The notes beneath the pieces were generated by a model. The model was not told the origin of the DNA, made no database searches, and was given only the letters and a program-made list of their open reading frames with translations. A stretch of 64,000 nucleotides of DNA from Megaustenia siamemsis (Eukaryota; Mollusca; Gastropoda; Stylommatophora; Ariophantidae), in the NCBI GenBank assembly GCA_032433765.1, contig JAVIAB010000051.1, forward strand, positions 145,410,068 through 145,474,067, in the 5' to 3' direction. Shown one piece after another: positions 1 to 10,822 of the stretch (position 1 is the first letter of the stretch; every line of letters begins with the position of its first letter). A program made the position numbers and the translations under genes.

Positions 1-506
1 ATAGCATGTAGAGATGGCGTGTAGAGATGGCGTTTAGAGATAGCGTGTAGAGATAGCATGTAGAGATGGCGTGTAGAGATGGTGTTTAGAGATAGCATGT
101 AGAGATAGCATGTAGAGATGGCGTGTAGAGATGGCGTTTAGAGATAGCATGTAGAGATGGCGTGTAGAGATGGCGTGTAGAGATGGCGTGTAGAGATGGC
201 GTGTAGAGATGGCGTGTAGAGATGGCGTGTAGAGATGGCGTTTAGAGATGGCGTGTAGAGATGGCGTGTAGAGATGGCGTTTAGAGATGGCGTGTAGAGA
301 TGGCGTGTAGAGATGGCGTTTAGAGATAGGGTGTATAGATGGCGTGTAGAGATGGCGTGTAGAGAAAGCATGTAGAGATGGCGTGTAGAGATGGCGTTTA
401 GAGATAGTGTGTAGAGATGGCGTGTAGAGATGGCGTGTAGAGATGGCGTGTAGAGATGGCCTGTAGAGATGGCGTGTAGAGATGGCCTGTAGAGATAGCG
501 TGTAGA
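1..506. repeat. 13-bp minisatellite, about 38 copies
   Basis: Tandem units of GTAGAGATGGCGT with variants (TTAGAGATGGCGT, GTAGAGATAGCGT). The array runs off the left edge of the window. The minus-strand open frame over it is a by-product of the repeat, giving a low-complexity HLYTPSLHAIST-like peptide. No single-copy source is recognisable. Confidence 0.95.
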
Positions 507-566
507 ACACTAACTGTGGCATCATTCTGTAGGCAGGGACAAGTAGTTCTCTTTATTTTACAAGTT

Positions 567-1500
567 TTCGTTTATTGCTCTGTTTTGTTCATTGCTCTGT
601 TTCGTTTATTGCTCTGTTTTGTTCATTGCTCTGTTTCGTTTATTGCTCTGTTTTGTGCAATGCTATATTTCGTTTATTGCTCTGTTTTGTTCATTGCTCT
701 GTATTGTTCATTGCTCTGTTTCGTTCATTGCTCTGTTTTTTTCATTGCTGTATTTCGTTTATGGCTCTGTTTTGTCCATTGCTCTGTTTTGTTCATTGCT
801 CTATTTCGTTTATTGCTCTGTTTTGTTCATTGCTGTATTTCGTTTATTGCTCTGTTTTGTTCATTGCTCTGTTTTGTTCATTACTCTGTTGCGTTTATTG
901 CTCTGTTTCGTTTATTGCTCTGTTTTGTGCAATGCTCTATTTCGTTTATTGCTGTGTTTTGTTCATTGCTCTGTTTTGTTCATTGCTCTGTTTCGTTCAT
1001 TGCTCTGTTTTGTTCATTGCTCTATTTCGTTTATTTCTCTGTTTTGTTCATTTCTCTATTTCGTTTATTGCTCTGTTTCGTTTATTGCTCTATTTCGTTT
1101 ATTGCTCTGTTTTGTTCATTGCTCTGTTTCGTTTATTGCTCTGTTTTGTTCATTGCTCTATTACGTTTATTGCTCTGTTTTGTTCATTGCTCTGTTTCGT
1201 TTATTGCTCTGTTGTGTTCATTGCTCCATTTCGTGTATTGTTCTGTTTTGTTTATTGCTCTATTTCGTTTATTGCTCTGTTTCGTTTATTGCTCTATTTC
1301 GTTTATTGCTCTGTTTCGTTTATTACTCTATTTCGTTTATTGCTCTATTTCGTTTATTGCTCTGTTTTGTTCATTTCTCTATTTCGTTTATTGCTCTGTT
1401 TCGTTTATTGCTCTGTTTTGTTCATTGCTCTATTTCGTTTATTGCTCTGTTTCGTTTATTGCTCTGTTTTGTTCATTGCTCTATTTCGTTTTTTTGCTCT
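567..1500. repeat. 17-bp minisatellite, about 54 copies
   Basis: Two unit types are mixed, TTCGTTTATTGCTCTGT and TTTGTTCATTGCTCTGT. The 17-bp period rotates the reading frame, so all three forward frames are open over much of the array and give Cys/Phe/Leu-rich peptides that look like membrane segments. These are repeat artefacts, not proteins. Confidence 0.95.
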
Positions 1501-1599
1501 GTAAAGCATGTGCCCGTTTTGACAAATCTAACAGTCTTCAACTTTCTACAAAACTACTTGTAATCAGAAAGGCGTTTTTGAAGGCTGCGTTAATATATC

Positions 1600-2235
1600 A
1601 TCATCATCATCATCATCATCATTGAGTGCCATCTCCGCATCGAGGGTTGGCTACCATGGGGCGCCATTCCCCTGTGTCTCTTGCTTTGATGGTGCAGATT
1701 GTCATATGATGACTAGTCCATCTTTTGACGCTACTCGTCCATGTTAGTCTTGGTCTGCCTCTGCCTCTTTTACCTTTTTAGTTCGTTCGTTCGTTCGCTT
1801 TCGTCAGCTTTGACCTCTGACGAAGTCCCACCCACTCAATTTTGTGGGACTGAATTTTGCGTGTAAAGTCTGTTTTATCCCATTACAGGATGCCCCTCGC
1901 CATGCAGGCAGATTTACTCCGACTTCAGAGGTACTAATTTTTAGGGAATTAGTAAAACCCAGGTGTCCTCTTAAGGGTACGAACCCCGGCTGTTGCCGTG
2001 GTAAGCCAACCGCCTATCGATTGCGCTAACCGGACACCCTCTTTTACCTTGTATTTTCCCTTCCAATTTTACTTTTATTAAGCTGTTGTGTCTTTTAACA
2101 TGCCCCAAAAATTTCATTTGTCGTGTTCTAATTGTGTTCAGTAGTTCTCTTTTCATTTTTACTTGTTTTAAAACTTCATCGTTTGTTTTCTATTTTTTTT
2201 CCATCCAATTCTACCTATTCGTCTATAAATATTAA
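1600..2235 (-). mobile_element. LINE 3' fragment (LB family), split by a SINE
   Basis: Read on the minus strand, this is the C-terminus of a non-LTR retrotransposon ORF (MKRELLNTIRTRQMKFLGHV at 2156-2097), then a Lys/Arg-rich GKIQGKRG stretch. It ends in a conserved 3' sequence around the words CTTTGATGC/CTCGATGCGGAGA and an (ATG)n tail at 1600-1622. Related copies lie at 7339-7845 (-) and 59465-59795 (+). The tail explains the eight-histidine C-terminus predicted on the + strand. The copy is 5'-truncated and interrupted at 1777-2037 by a SINE. Inactive remnant. Confidence 0.8.
1777..2037 (-). mobile_element. tRNA-headed SINE (S3) with target-site duplication
   Basis: A 261-bp insertion flanked by a 13-bp direct repeat, CCTCTTTTACCTT, at 1764-1776 and 2038-2050. 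The related LINE at 7495-7510 carries this site once and uninterrupted. On the minus strand the head is tRNA-like: GGTGTCC at 2038-2032 can pair with GGACACC at 1968-1962 (77 nt span), TTAGCGCAATCGATAGG resembles an A box, and GGGTTCGTACC resembles a B box. The 3' end is a short CGAA tetranucleotide tail (1779-1800), a common SINE ending. Confidence 0.8.
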
Positions 2236-2439
2236 CATATATGGAAGTCCTTATTTCCTGTAGTCCAAAATGGCGGTTTGTTTTAAATTCGAAGTGTTGA
2301 TTATGTGATAAAAGTGATTGAAAAAGTGTTTCTAACTGATGTATTTTAAAAAAGTTGTGTAAGGTGTTCTATACGAGGAGTTGGACAAGATCAGATAAGT
2401 ACGTTTAAACGTTTAAAATGCAACAAGTCTAGTGACAAA

Positions 2440-3020
2440 CGACAATTCAAAAACAGCAGAAATAGACTCAAGATGCAACAAAGCTTGTCAAATCATTGGG
2501 CAGTTATCACCACTATTGTCCAACAAGGAAATAACTCTGGAGGAAAAACGAGCACTATACAATACAATCTTCATCCCAACGTTGTGCTACCAATGCCAGA
2601 CCTGGACGTTAGATACAAAAACAATAAGAAAAATAACCTCTACCGAGATGAAATGTGTTAGACGAATGACAGAAAACAGTCTGGAAGATAAGTCAGAAAT
2701 GAAGAACTGAGAAAAAAGCTAGGAATAGCCCCCGCCATAGAATATATCAAGAAACAAGACATGAAATGGTTTGACCACGTGACAAGGCAGAAAGATCAAA
2801 ACATACCAGAACGAACTTCATTTTATTGAAGAATAATTAACGAACAATATTCGTTGCAAGAACACCAGACACAAGGGCCATGAACAAGATGAATTGACGG
2901 ATTATTAGAAGGATTAGGAAACATAACAGCATCAGAGGCGAATAGAAGAGCAAAAGACCGCAAATTATATCTCCCATCGACGCTGAAAGGCAAATGAGAA
3001 TAGAAAGAAGTAGAAGAATA
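2440..3020 (+). mobile_element. LINE 3' fragment (LC family)
   Basis: Encodes the C-terminal part of a non-LTR reverse transcriptase ORF: ALYNTIFIPTLCYQCQTWTL near 2552-2611, then KCVRRMTENSLEDK, a frameshift/stop near 2705, EYIKKQDMKWFDHVTRQ near 2740-2790, and a conserved 3' end (GAGCAAAAGACCGCAAATTA, then CAAATGAGAATAGAAAG). Homologous copies lie at 28715-29160 (+), 8040-8575 (-) and 24176-24640 (-). It has several frame breaks and no catalytic domain. Inactive. Confidence 0.8.
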
Positions 3021-3944
3021 TATGACTTTTTTTTATTTTACAAAAATGACTAAACACTTGAACGTGAGCTTTGATAATTCAGCATTCATGAAATATAATT
3101 AAAAAAAACAAAACAATTAAGATGTTCATCTCCAAATATTTGTTGTTTCTTTCACGGTGTCCGGTCAAGAGGAACGTTTGTGAACATTTGATTGCTCGTG
3201 CAACGTGAAGAGTTAAGCTGAAGCCAGCCAATAAGCTCTGAAAACACATCCCGCTGCAGAGAAATAAGATCTGTGAAGTGAAGGTGGACGTGGCTCAGAA
3301 TGACAAACATGGCCAAGAAATATGAATACGTTGACGCCCTCTCGTGGACGTCACTTGAGAAATAACATTCCATCTTTTAATCGATTGCCCTGCATCTTGT
3401 AAAGACAAACATTGCAGGTTCATCACTGTTAATGTTTCTTCTATAATCCAAAACGCTTACAGATCTGTTCTACTTCTTGACGTTTGATTTATTTTCTAGA
3501 AGTTCCATTGGGGCGTCTTGTCCACGGCACTTCACTAGCATGTCTAAGAATTCAATGGACAATTGTTTTCAATTCACGGCTGAACACTACAAAATTTACA
3601 TGAGCATTTCTTGTGAAAACACTTTGATGGAATTTTATGATCGCGAGTAGGCAAGGGCTTTTAAAAAAATCAAAATCTTTCTTTTGTAAAGAACAAACAT
3701 TTGAAGAAATTCTATCAATATTATAATTGTAGTCTCCAGTGTGTGTTTGTGTCTCTGCGCTTGTACATACCAGATATATTTGTTGCAGAAACTTGAACAG
3801 TTTTAGTTATCCAGTCGCCAGTCCTGCGGGACTTTCTCAAAATAACATTTGTTCAATGATCTTTTTTTATCGTTGCTTTCTATTTTGAAATTGGGCATGA
3901 ATCAATTCTGAACTAGATTCTGTACCATAGAAAACATATTGAAA
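3021..3944. other. No gene recognised
   Basis: AT-rich single-copy-looking DNA. A 73-codon minus-strand frame at 3152-3373 has ordinary composition but no recognisable motif and no convincing splice sites. Confidence 0.4.
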
Positions 3945-4060
3945 GAGGAGATGGAAGAAAAACCCGTCATAGACTTACAGTAAGATCGGATGATAACATC
4001 CGGGAACAACACAACAACAACATTAATTGATGATGACTGGGGAGGAAGAGGGGTTAGAAC
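3945..4060 (+). mobile_element. Possible short LINE C-terminal remnant
   Basis: Translates across stops as RGDGRKTRHRLTVRSDDNIRE followed by NNTTTTLIDD. This resembles the Arg-rich tail of LINE ORF2 proteins and the 10075-10215 fragment, which has the same Asn/Thr-rich continuation. Weak, based on pattern only. Confidence 0.3.
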
Positions 4061-4089
4061 TTTGTATTTCCCTCGATATCTGAAAGGTT

Positions 4090-4093
<4 letters not shown>

Positions 4094-4155
<62 letters not shown>
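4094..4155. repeat. (GA)n microsatellite, about 31 dinucleotides
   Basis: Uninterrupted GA run. It produces the RERERE peptide of the overlapping frame. Confidence 0.97.
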
Positions 4156-4156
<1 letters not shown>

Positions 4157-4264
4157 ACCTACGATTTGTTTGAGAATACTCAGTGCCAAGTAGTTATCTC
4201 ATGTTTTAAAATCAACGGTATTGTTTCATCACTTGACAAATTTGCAAAAGAACACAAGTAATAA

Positions 4265-4510
4265 AGAAAGCAAGGAGTACAAGAGAAATAAACAACATAT
4301 CGATCTGTTAAAAAGAAATAAACAACATATCAATCTGTTAAGCAGTAAAAGTAAAATGGAAAAAAGATGATGCTGCGAACTAAGACCACGGTTTTTGATG
4401 CGTCACCGAGTCTTGCATTTGTTGTAGAAAAGTGTTTTCCGTGTTTTAATGATGTTTACGTTGGCAATGAATCATGGCTCCTAACGATCACTTGTAACAG
4501 GAAGCTGATG
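4265..4510. repeat. Direct duplicate of 6076-6665, unexpanded copy
   Basis: About 180 bp here matches 6076-6215 at roughly 95 percent by eye, including GATGATGCTGCGAACTAAGA and GTCACCGAGTCTTGCATTTG. This copy has one unit of the element (TGATGTTTACGTTGGCAATG at 4448-4467) that is repeated about 14 times in the other. A small local duplication of AAATAAACAACATATC also occurs at 4285-4335. The pair could be LTR-like or a segmental duplication; no coding retroelement is visible between them. Confidence 0.8.
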
Positions 4511-5237
4511 AAATTATGGGGCAGGTAACTTAGCCGTTACCCGTTTCGTTAATAGACTATAGCAGTGACATTTGATGGCGATCATCAGTATTTAGTGACA
4601 GAGTGACAAGTTAGGGGATAACGCAAAGTTCATAGTGTAGGGACACCCACCGAGGATTACACTCAAACATAACAAGTTAAGGGAAGAGAAAGTTCATAGG
4701 GGGTAGTGGACACGCAAAAAGTAGGGAGGAAGGAAAGGTAGAATCATACTGGACATAATAGTTTAATGGGAATTTCCACGCAAGCAAGTTGTGGAAATAG
4801 GGATATAAATAAGCGCATGACAATACGTGCATGATTTGGGGATCTGACTTTACTGTCCGGTAAACAGCTACCAGGACAGGTCAGGTCATGAGGTATCATT
4901 GTTTTGAGACTTAGAGAGGTCAAAACTGACCATAGGGTATGATGGTCACAATAAGTTTGTTTTGACAATTTTGAGACTGAAGTCATGGAACGGTCAAGTC
5001 TTGGACATAAGTTGAACTTTGAGTCACAATGCTGAGATGAAATTTGGCGGTGGAATCATTGTTGTGAGAGTTGATTGGCTCAAAGGGTCGTAAATTGTCA
5101 CTTTGCGTCAACTGCGACAATTTCATTGGCTGAAGAAATTCCACACGCCAAATGATGTTGGAGTATTTAAGCTTGAACACAATAGGTTAAGACAAGAAGA
5201 AATAAAAGAAGAACTAGAAGTTAGGCTGTTAAGAAGA
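4511..5237. other. No gene recognised
   Basis: AT-rich DNA between the duplicated segment and the 36-bp array. Two minus-strand frames (4744-4986, 4983-5180) have no motif I recognise. A TATTTAAG box-like string at 5163-5170 has no associated gene. Confidence 0.35.
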
Positions 5238-5492
5238 CCAAGATTAGAAGGTTGAGCTAGAAGTTCAGGAACAACAAGATTAGAAGGTTGAGCTAGAAGT
5301 TCAGGAACAACAAGATTAGAAGGTTGAGCTAGAAGTTCAGGAACAACAAGATTAGAAGGTTGAGCTAGAAGTTCAGGAACAACAAGATTAGAAGGTTGAG
5401 CTAGAAGTATAGGAACAACAAGATTAGAAGGTTGAGCTAGAAGTATAGGAACAACAAGATTAGAAGGTTGAGCTAGAAGTTCAGGAACAACA
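5238..5492. repeat. 36-bp minisatellite, about 7 copies
   Basis: Units start AGATTAGAAGGTTGAGCTAG and continue AAGTTCAGGAACAACA. Adjacent units are nearly identical; two have TATAGG in place of TTCAGG. Confidence 0.95.
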
Positions 5493-6075
5493 AGTCAAGT
5501 TCGCAATGTAATCAGAGAAAGTTAGAACCAGGACAGAAAGTTAGTTAGGAAGCTAAAAATCTTCAAGTTGTAGCTTTAAGTCAGTTGAGAAGTTAATAAG
5601 TAAGTTGATAGAGAGCAGTAAAGATAGCAGTGACATATGAACATTAGTTGAGCAGTAGACAGTAAGACAGAACAAGTAAATAAATAACATATGAACTTTA
5701 GTTGTGAAAGTGTTTTAAGAGATTTCAAGCTGTGCTGCATACATATTCTTATAATCGTAAGCACGTTGATAGAGAGCGTGAATGTATAATATGCACGTAT
5801 GGACTGTTCAATAGTCACCGACGATAGTCTCTTGAGTGTCCTGAATTAACGAACATTAATTTAAGAAAAGTGCAACCACTAGTCACGTGTCACGTATCAC
5901 GTGCCAAGATAAAGTTAAAGACCAATAAACTTGATCATGATTTAGGTATGCTGAAAATATCCTGCCATGATTGACGTTGTGGTCAATGTGATGTGCTGTC
6001 AATGAACAATAATAGCATCAAAGATAATAATATCAAGACAGATACATATTCTATAACAGTGTTTAATCTGTTAAA
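5493..6075. other. No gene recognised
   Basis: AT-rich DNA. CACGTG-containing strings cluster at 5884-5902 (CACGTGTCACGTATCACGTG), followed by an AATAAA at 5924. No coding sequence was identified. Confidence 0.35.
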
Positions 6076-6205
6076 CATAAATAAACAACATATCAATCTA
6101 TTAAGCAGTAAAAGTAAATTGAAAAAAAAGATGATGCTGCGAACTAAGACCACGGTTTTAGATGTGTCACCGAGTCTTGCATTTGTTGTAGAAAAGTGTT
6201 TTACG

Positions 6206-6640
6206 TGTTTTAATAATGTTTACGTTGAATCATGGGTCCTAATGATGTTTACGTTGGCAATGAATCATGAGTCCTAATGATGTTTACGTTGGCAATGAAT
6301 CATGAGTCCTAATGATGTTTACGTTGAATCATGAGTCCTAATGATGTTTACGTTGGCAATGAATCATGGGTCCTAATGATGTTTACGTTGAATCATGGGT
6401 CCTAATGATGTTTACGTTGAATCATGGGTCCTAATGATGTTTACGTTGAATCATGGGTCCTAATGATGTTTACGTTGAATCATGGCTCCTAATGATGTTT
6501 ACGTTGAATCATGGCTCCTAATGATGTTTACGTTGAATCATGGCTCCTAATGATGTTTACGTTGAATCATGGCTCCTAATGATGTTTACGTTGAATCATG
6601 GCTCCTAATGATGTTTACGTTGAATCATGGCTCCTAATGA
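6206..6640. repeat. 29-bp minisatellite, about 14 copies
   Basis: Unit AATGATGTTTACGTTGAATC plus ATGGCTCCT, with a few longer units that keep GGCAATG before AATC. The long form matches the single unit at 4448-4480, so it is probably ancestral. Units change from GGGTCCT to GGCTCCT along the array, which suggests stepwise local duplication. Confidence 0.93.
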
Positions 6641-6875
6641 TCACTCTCAGTAAGGAAGCAAGTTGTTACTTGTGAGAGAAATGATGCGAATGAAATAACG
6701 GGAAAGAAAGAAATGATCAAATCAGAAATATCACAAATCAGCAATACAGAATATCGAGAACTTTGATCTGATTTAACTGTCGCAAACTTGAGAAAGTGTT
6801 TAGAAGAGATGCACATACAAATAACAAGAATCGTCAATGAAGTTGGAGGGCAGGAACATGAGATGTAGACACAGA

Positions 6876-7326
6876 CCAGCAGAAACGTGTTGGTCAGGTT
6901 TGTTGGACTGTCCTAGAACTCTGTTCTAGAGTGATCGTACAGGTTGGCTGTAACTCAATGTATGACCAACAGAAACGTGTTGGTCAGGTTTGTTGGACTG
7001 TCCTAGAACTCTGTTCTAGAGTGATCGTACAGGTTGGCTGTAACTCAATGTATGACCAACAGAAACGTGTTGGTCAGGTTTGTTGGACTGTCCTAGAACT
7101 CTGTTCTAGAGTGATCGTACAGGTTGGCTGTAACTCAATGTATGACCAACAGAAACGTGTTGGTCAGGTTTGTTGGTCTGTCCTAGAACTCTGTTCTAGA
7201 GTGATCGTACAGGTTGGCTGTAACTCAATGTATGACCAACAGAAACGTGTTGGTCAGGTTTGTTGGTCTGTTCTAGAACTCTGTTCTAGAGTGATCGTAC
7301 AGGTTGGCTGTAACTCAATGTATGAT
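6876..7326. repeat. 90-bp minisatellite, 5 copies
   Basis: Nearly identical 90-bp units; for example TATGACCAAC recurs at 6961, 7051, 7141 and 7231. The period is a multiple of 3, so the + frame stays open (VGQVCWTVLELCSR repeated). Each unit has a perfect inverted repeat, CTAGAAC-TCT-GTTCTAG. No protein family recognised. Confidence 0.95.
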
Positions 7327-7338
7327 TAGCGAGAAACG

Positions 7339-7845
7339 CATCATCATCATCATCATCATTGATTGCCGTCTCCGCATCGAAGGTTGGCTACCATGGAGCG
7401 CCAATCCACTCTGCTTCTTGTTTTGATGGTGCAGGCAGTCATAGACTGACTTCCATCTTTTGATGTTACTCGTCCACGTTAGTCTTGGTCTGCCTCTGCC
7501 TCTTTTACCTTATATTTTCCCTTCCAATATTACTTTTATTAGGATGCTGTGTCTTTTAACATGCCCAACAAACTTCATTTGATTTGTTCTAATTGTGTTT
7601 AGCAGTTCTCTTTTAATTTTTAGTTGTTTTAAGACTTCATCGTTTGTTTTCTTTTCTTTCCATCAAATTCTACCTATTCTTCTATAAATCCACATTTCAA
7701 TGGGTTCAATTTTCTTTTCTGTTTTCTTGTCTAATGTCCATGTTTCTGCACCATACAGGAATATTGAGAAACGCATCACTTGCTGCAATGTTATTGCTTT
7801 CACTATCAGAATCACATCTCACAACAAAAAAACACGCTACCGTTT
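7339..7845 (-). mobile_element. LINE 3' fragment (LB family)
   Basis: Minus-strand LINE 3' end with an (ATG)n tail at 7339-7360, homologous to 1600-2235 but without the S3 insertion, so it shows the empty target site at 7495-7510. The coding remnant reads in minus pieces such as NKLHLKYHLNKQMKFVGHVKR-type C-terminus with breaks. 5'-truncated and inactive. Confidence 0.75.
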
Positions 7846-8039
7846 TTTGAGACAGCAATAGGGAAGGACAATGATAAGCAGACAAAGATCCTCAACTTAA
7901 TGTTTTTTTGTTTTATCTGAAGCCAAGGTCTTTCGAGAAACAGTTACTGTTTCTGTCTACCTTGGTGATGGTTAATGTCGCTTCTGCCTTCATGAGCATC
8001 GGAAAGTGGGCATTAAAATGTTGATTTGTAACTTTTGTT

Positions 8040-8575
8040 CCACCACTACACAGCTTCTTCTTCTGCCTCTTTTTCTTCTTTCATTTCTTCCTCATTTGCC
8101 TTTCAGTGTCAAAAAAAAGTGAAGAGCCCTGTCACGCCAAGTAGCGTATAGGGAATATGGTGTTAGTGACCATAATTTTTACAGACCTTCGGCACATGAT
8201 GTTTGGGGTAATGTGGTCGGTATTACGCCCGTGCCACTTTACTTTCCCATAAAAAAATCCGGTACCCATTTAAGTCTGGGTGAACCCGGAAACCGTCGGT
8301 CAGGATCGATCCCGGCCTCTTGTCCTTTGTAGTGCAGTTCACAAACCACTGAGCTACTTTCAGCATCGAGGGGAGAAATAATTTGCGGTCATTTGCTCTT
8401 CTGTTCGCCTCTGCCACTGTTTTGTTTCATAGTGTTTCTAATATTTCGTGGTCGACCTTTGGGTCTGGTGTTCTCGCAACGGTTATTGAAGGCTCGTTGT
8501 ATTGTGTTTTGATCTTTTTTGCCTTGTCACGTGGCCAAACTATTGTATTTGTTGTTTCTTCGGTTTAATAAATTT
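8040..8575 (-). mobile_element. LINE 3' fragment (LC family) carrying an S1 SINE
   Basis: The minus strand matches the LC 3' end: rev-comp of AAATAATTTGCGGTCATTTG, a KNNRYNSLATWQGKKDQ-type region, and CAAATGAGGAAGAAATG near 8090. The element is split at 8111-8357 by an S1 SINE. Inactive. Confidence 0.75.
8111..8357 (-). mobile_element. S1 tRNA-derived SINE, slightly 5'-truncated
   Basis: Minus-strand S1 copy lying between TTTCAGTGTC (8101-8110) and TTTCAGCATC (8358-8367), an imperfect target-site duplication inside the LC LINE. The head starts at TAGCTCAGTGGTT and lacks the usual GGGAGCCGCGA; the B-box region reads GGATCGATCCCG. Confidence 0.85.
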
Positions 8576-8808
8576 GAACTATATCTGGAGATGCTCATTA
8601 AAACATTTCAAAGAATTGACTTGAAATTTAAAAAAAAAATTAATTAACATTAATTTTAAAAATGTATAAATGCACACGATGTTTTGTTAGAAACGGGGTA
8701 GGCAATTGACATTTTTATTTAAAACGACGGAAGGACAGGGAAAAAATTATGATCGGAAATGCTTTGTCCAATTCAGAACGGTGCGCATGGTTCAGCATAT
8801 ACAAAGTA

Positions 8809-9068
8809 AAAAAAGTAAGTAAAGTACCCCCGTCACGCCAAGTGGCGAGAGGAAATATGGTGTTAGTGACCATATATTTCACAGACCTTAAGCACATGAT
8901 TTTTGGGGTAATGTGGTAGGTATTACGCCCGTGACGCTTTACTTTCCCAGGAAAAAATCCGGTACCCATTAAAGGCTGGAGTGAACCGGAAGCCGTCGGT
9001 TTGGGATCGAACTCTACCTCTTGTCCTTTGTAGCACAGTTCACTAACCATTGAGCTATCGCGGCTCCC
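8809..9068 (-). mobile_element. S1 tRNA-derived SINE with perfect 13-bp TSD
   Basis: CATATACAAAGTA occurs at 8796-8808 and 9069-9081. On the minus strand the element begins GGGAGCCGCGATAGCTCA, carries A box TAGCTCAATGGTTAG and B box AGTTCGATCCC, then a non-tRNA body with TACCCCAAAAATCATGTGC and ACGCCACTTGGCGTGACGGG, and ends in a T-rich TTTACTTAC tail. The translated frame (RDSSMVSELCYKGQEVEFDP) is an artefact of the tRNA-like head. Confidence 0.92.
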
Positions 9069-9081
9069 CATATACAAAGTA

Positions 9082-10074
9082 CACTGGATATACTCCCGCA
9101 GCTTTTATCTATGATTCCTTGCAATCTTCTTATATATCCCCTTCTACCCCTTTCCTCAGCCCTATATGTCTCTCCCCCCCCCCCCCTCGGGCAGACCCTC
9201 ATAATGAGAAATGACGTAAAGATAATTTTGCTGTTACCCACTTCCAGCGTCCCCCCCCCCTTTTTCCTAATTTTATATAAATTTACTAATTAGAAGAGTT
9301 TTTTTAAATCTTGAAAACAATAGCAGAACATTCGTGTGTTGAACATAATGTTAATGGCAACGCTCGGCAAACAAGGACTCAACAACACAATTTTAGAAGC
9401 ACGTTCAAGGATCTTTATCTCGGTTAATGGATTTCGTACATTAAATACGGTATTTGATGACAGAACAAACATGTTTAAAATATTGTCTTTTTATGGATGA
9501 TGCTGGATGCGTCCAAATATGTTGCATAAAACACAAAAGATGAAACTGTAAATTATGACAAATATTATTTTAAAATATCTCTTTTTGTCAATTACAAACA
9601 CATCATCATCATTATCATAAATACAATCTTCAACGTATTTTAGAAAGAAGACTTTTATGTTGAAAAAAAAGAAACACATGAAAGCATGAAATATTGATGG
9701 TAAATAATGTTTCTGATTGATCGATAATCGATTGAGGCAATCAGTTAACTCTTAGATGATTTTATGACAATCTAAAATGTATTTCTCGACTTTCCTAGTT
9801 CTGATTAAAAAAAATATCGGCAAAATAGATAGCTTTCCTTAGCAACAGATAAGACAACTTTAAGGCTTCAAAGATCCTCGCTTCATTGTACTAGCATAGA
9901 CTGTTATCTAATAGCCAGACTAAGAGATGAAGTGAAGTCTTGATCAGATGTAGGTTGCTGAGTATATCATAGTGAAAACTTATTAGCTTTGTATTATTAG
10001 CGTTTTTTGGTCCAATTTGTGCAGCACAGTTTGTGTTATGGGATAGAAGAACCATACAAAGCGTATATTTAAAG
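9082..10074. other. No gene recognised; poly-C tracts
   Basis: AT-rich sequence with C runs at about 9173-9187 and 9251-9261. Short frames have no recognised motif. Confidence 0.4.
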
Positions 10075-10215
10075 AGACGGGAGAAGGACAAGAGGCAGAC
10101 CCAGAGTAAGGTGGACAAACAACATAAGAAAAAACGCTACAACAACATCAATTGACAACTATTGAAGCCGTCAAAAGAGCAAGAACCAGAATGTTGTATC
10201 TCTTTTGACAGAAGG
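10075..10215 (+). mobile_element. LINE C-terminal fragment
   Basis: Translates as RRGRRTRGRPRVRWTNNIRK followed by NATTTSID, the GRPRxRWxxxI signature of LINE ORF2 C-termini, and ends in AACCAGAATGTTGTATCTC. Very short 5'-truncated copy. Confidence 0.6.
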
Positions 10216-10822
10216 TTAAGGCAAAGAAATGCAAATCGATGCATCCAAATGCGAAGCCACAGTAAAGCTAAATGAGTATGTGTTTTTCTGTGTGCGTGTT
10301 GCTTGTTTGTTCCTGCTGAAGACCTATTGAGCCGAAACGTCGTTAAAATTTGTGTCGTCTATCAATTACGTCAAACCTTTACCATATTTTCTATTTTGTT
10401 TTGTTCAAATCTCTCTCATCTATCTTGATACCCGAATGGATGCAAGAGGAAGTGAATGAGAAAAGAAAGAATGAAAGAAAGAATGGAAGAAAGAGCAGTT
10501 AAAAATATATAATTAGCTTATTATTCTTGAAAATATATTATTTTCTTGTTTTGTACAAGACATTCTCTCGCACATTTTGTGTATATATTATTATTTATTT
10601 TTGTAATCACAATATATCATTGTTTGGAAGTCAACATAAAAGTTGAAATCGTCCACTTTGTAAGATGGTACAGCCCACACTGAAGATCCATGATCTTTAT
10701 TTCATTGGTTAGTCTCAACAAATATTTCATTCTGTAAAAAAAAAAAAAAAAACAGAATAAAAACCATAGTAACAGGTTCCCGTCATACCCTGAGGATATA
10801 AGGGAACATTATTATATATTTG
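10216..10822. other. No gene recognised
   Basis: AT-rich DNA. CTGAAGACCTATTGAGCC GAAACGT at 10314-10340 resembles the GCCGAAACGT motif found near Penelope-like element ends but does not make a convincing ribozyme. A poly-A run lies at 10736-10752. Confidence 0.35.

Noticed and set aside
516..1625. Long Cys/Phe-rich open frames that look like multi-pass membrane proteins ending in eight histidines
   Set aside because: All three forward frames are open because the 17-bp repeat lacks stops; the histidines come from a (CAT)n LINE tail.
4265..6665. LTR retrotransposon bounded by the two direct repeats
   Set aside because: No gag/pol, primer-binding site or TG...CA ends seen in the 1.6-kb interior; kept only as a duplication.
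6990..7030. Steroid-receptor response element at AGAACTCTGTTCT
   Set aside because: Half-site spacing is 13 nt instead of 15, and the sequence is simply part of a 90-bp satellite unit.
8715..9241. Short proteins with RDSSMVSELCYKGQEVEFDP or AAIAQWLVNCATKDKR
   Set aside because: These are translations of the S1 SINE tRNA-like head in both directions and recur at every S1 copy.
10305..10345. Hammerhead ribozyme at CTGAAGA...CGAAACGT
   Set aside because: The sequence between the two core motifs cannot form a stem II, and flanks give no stem I.
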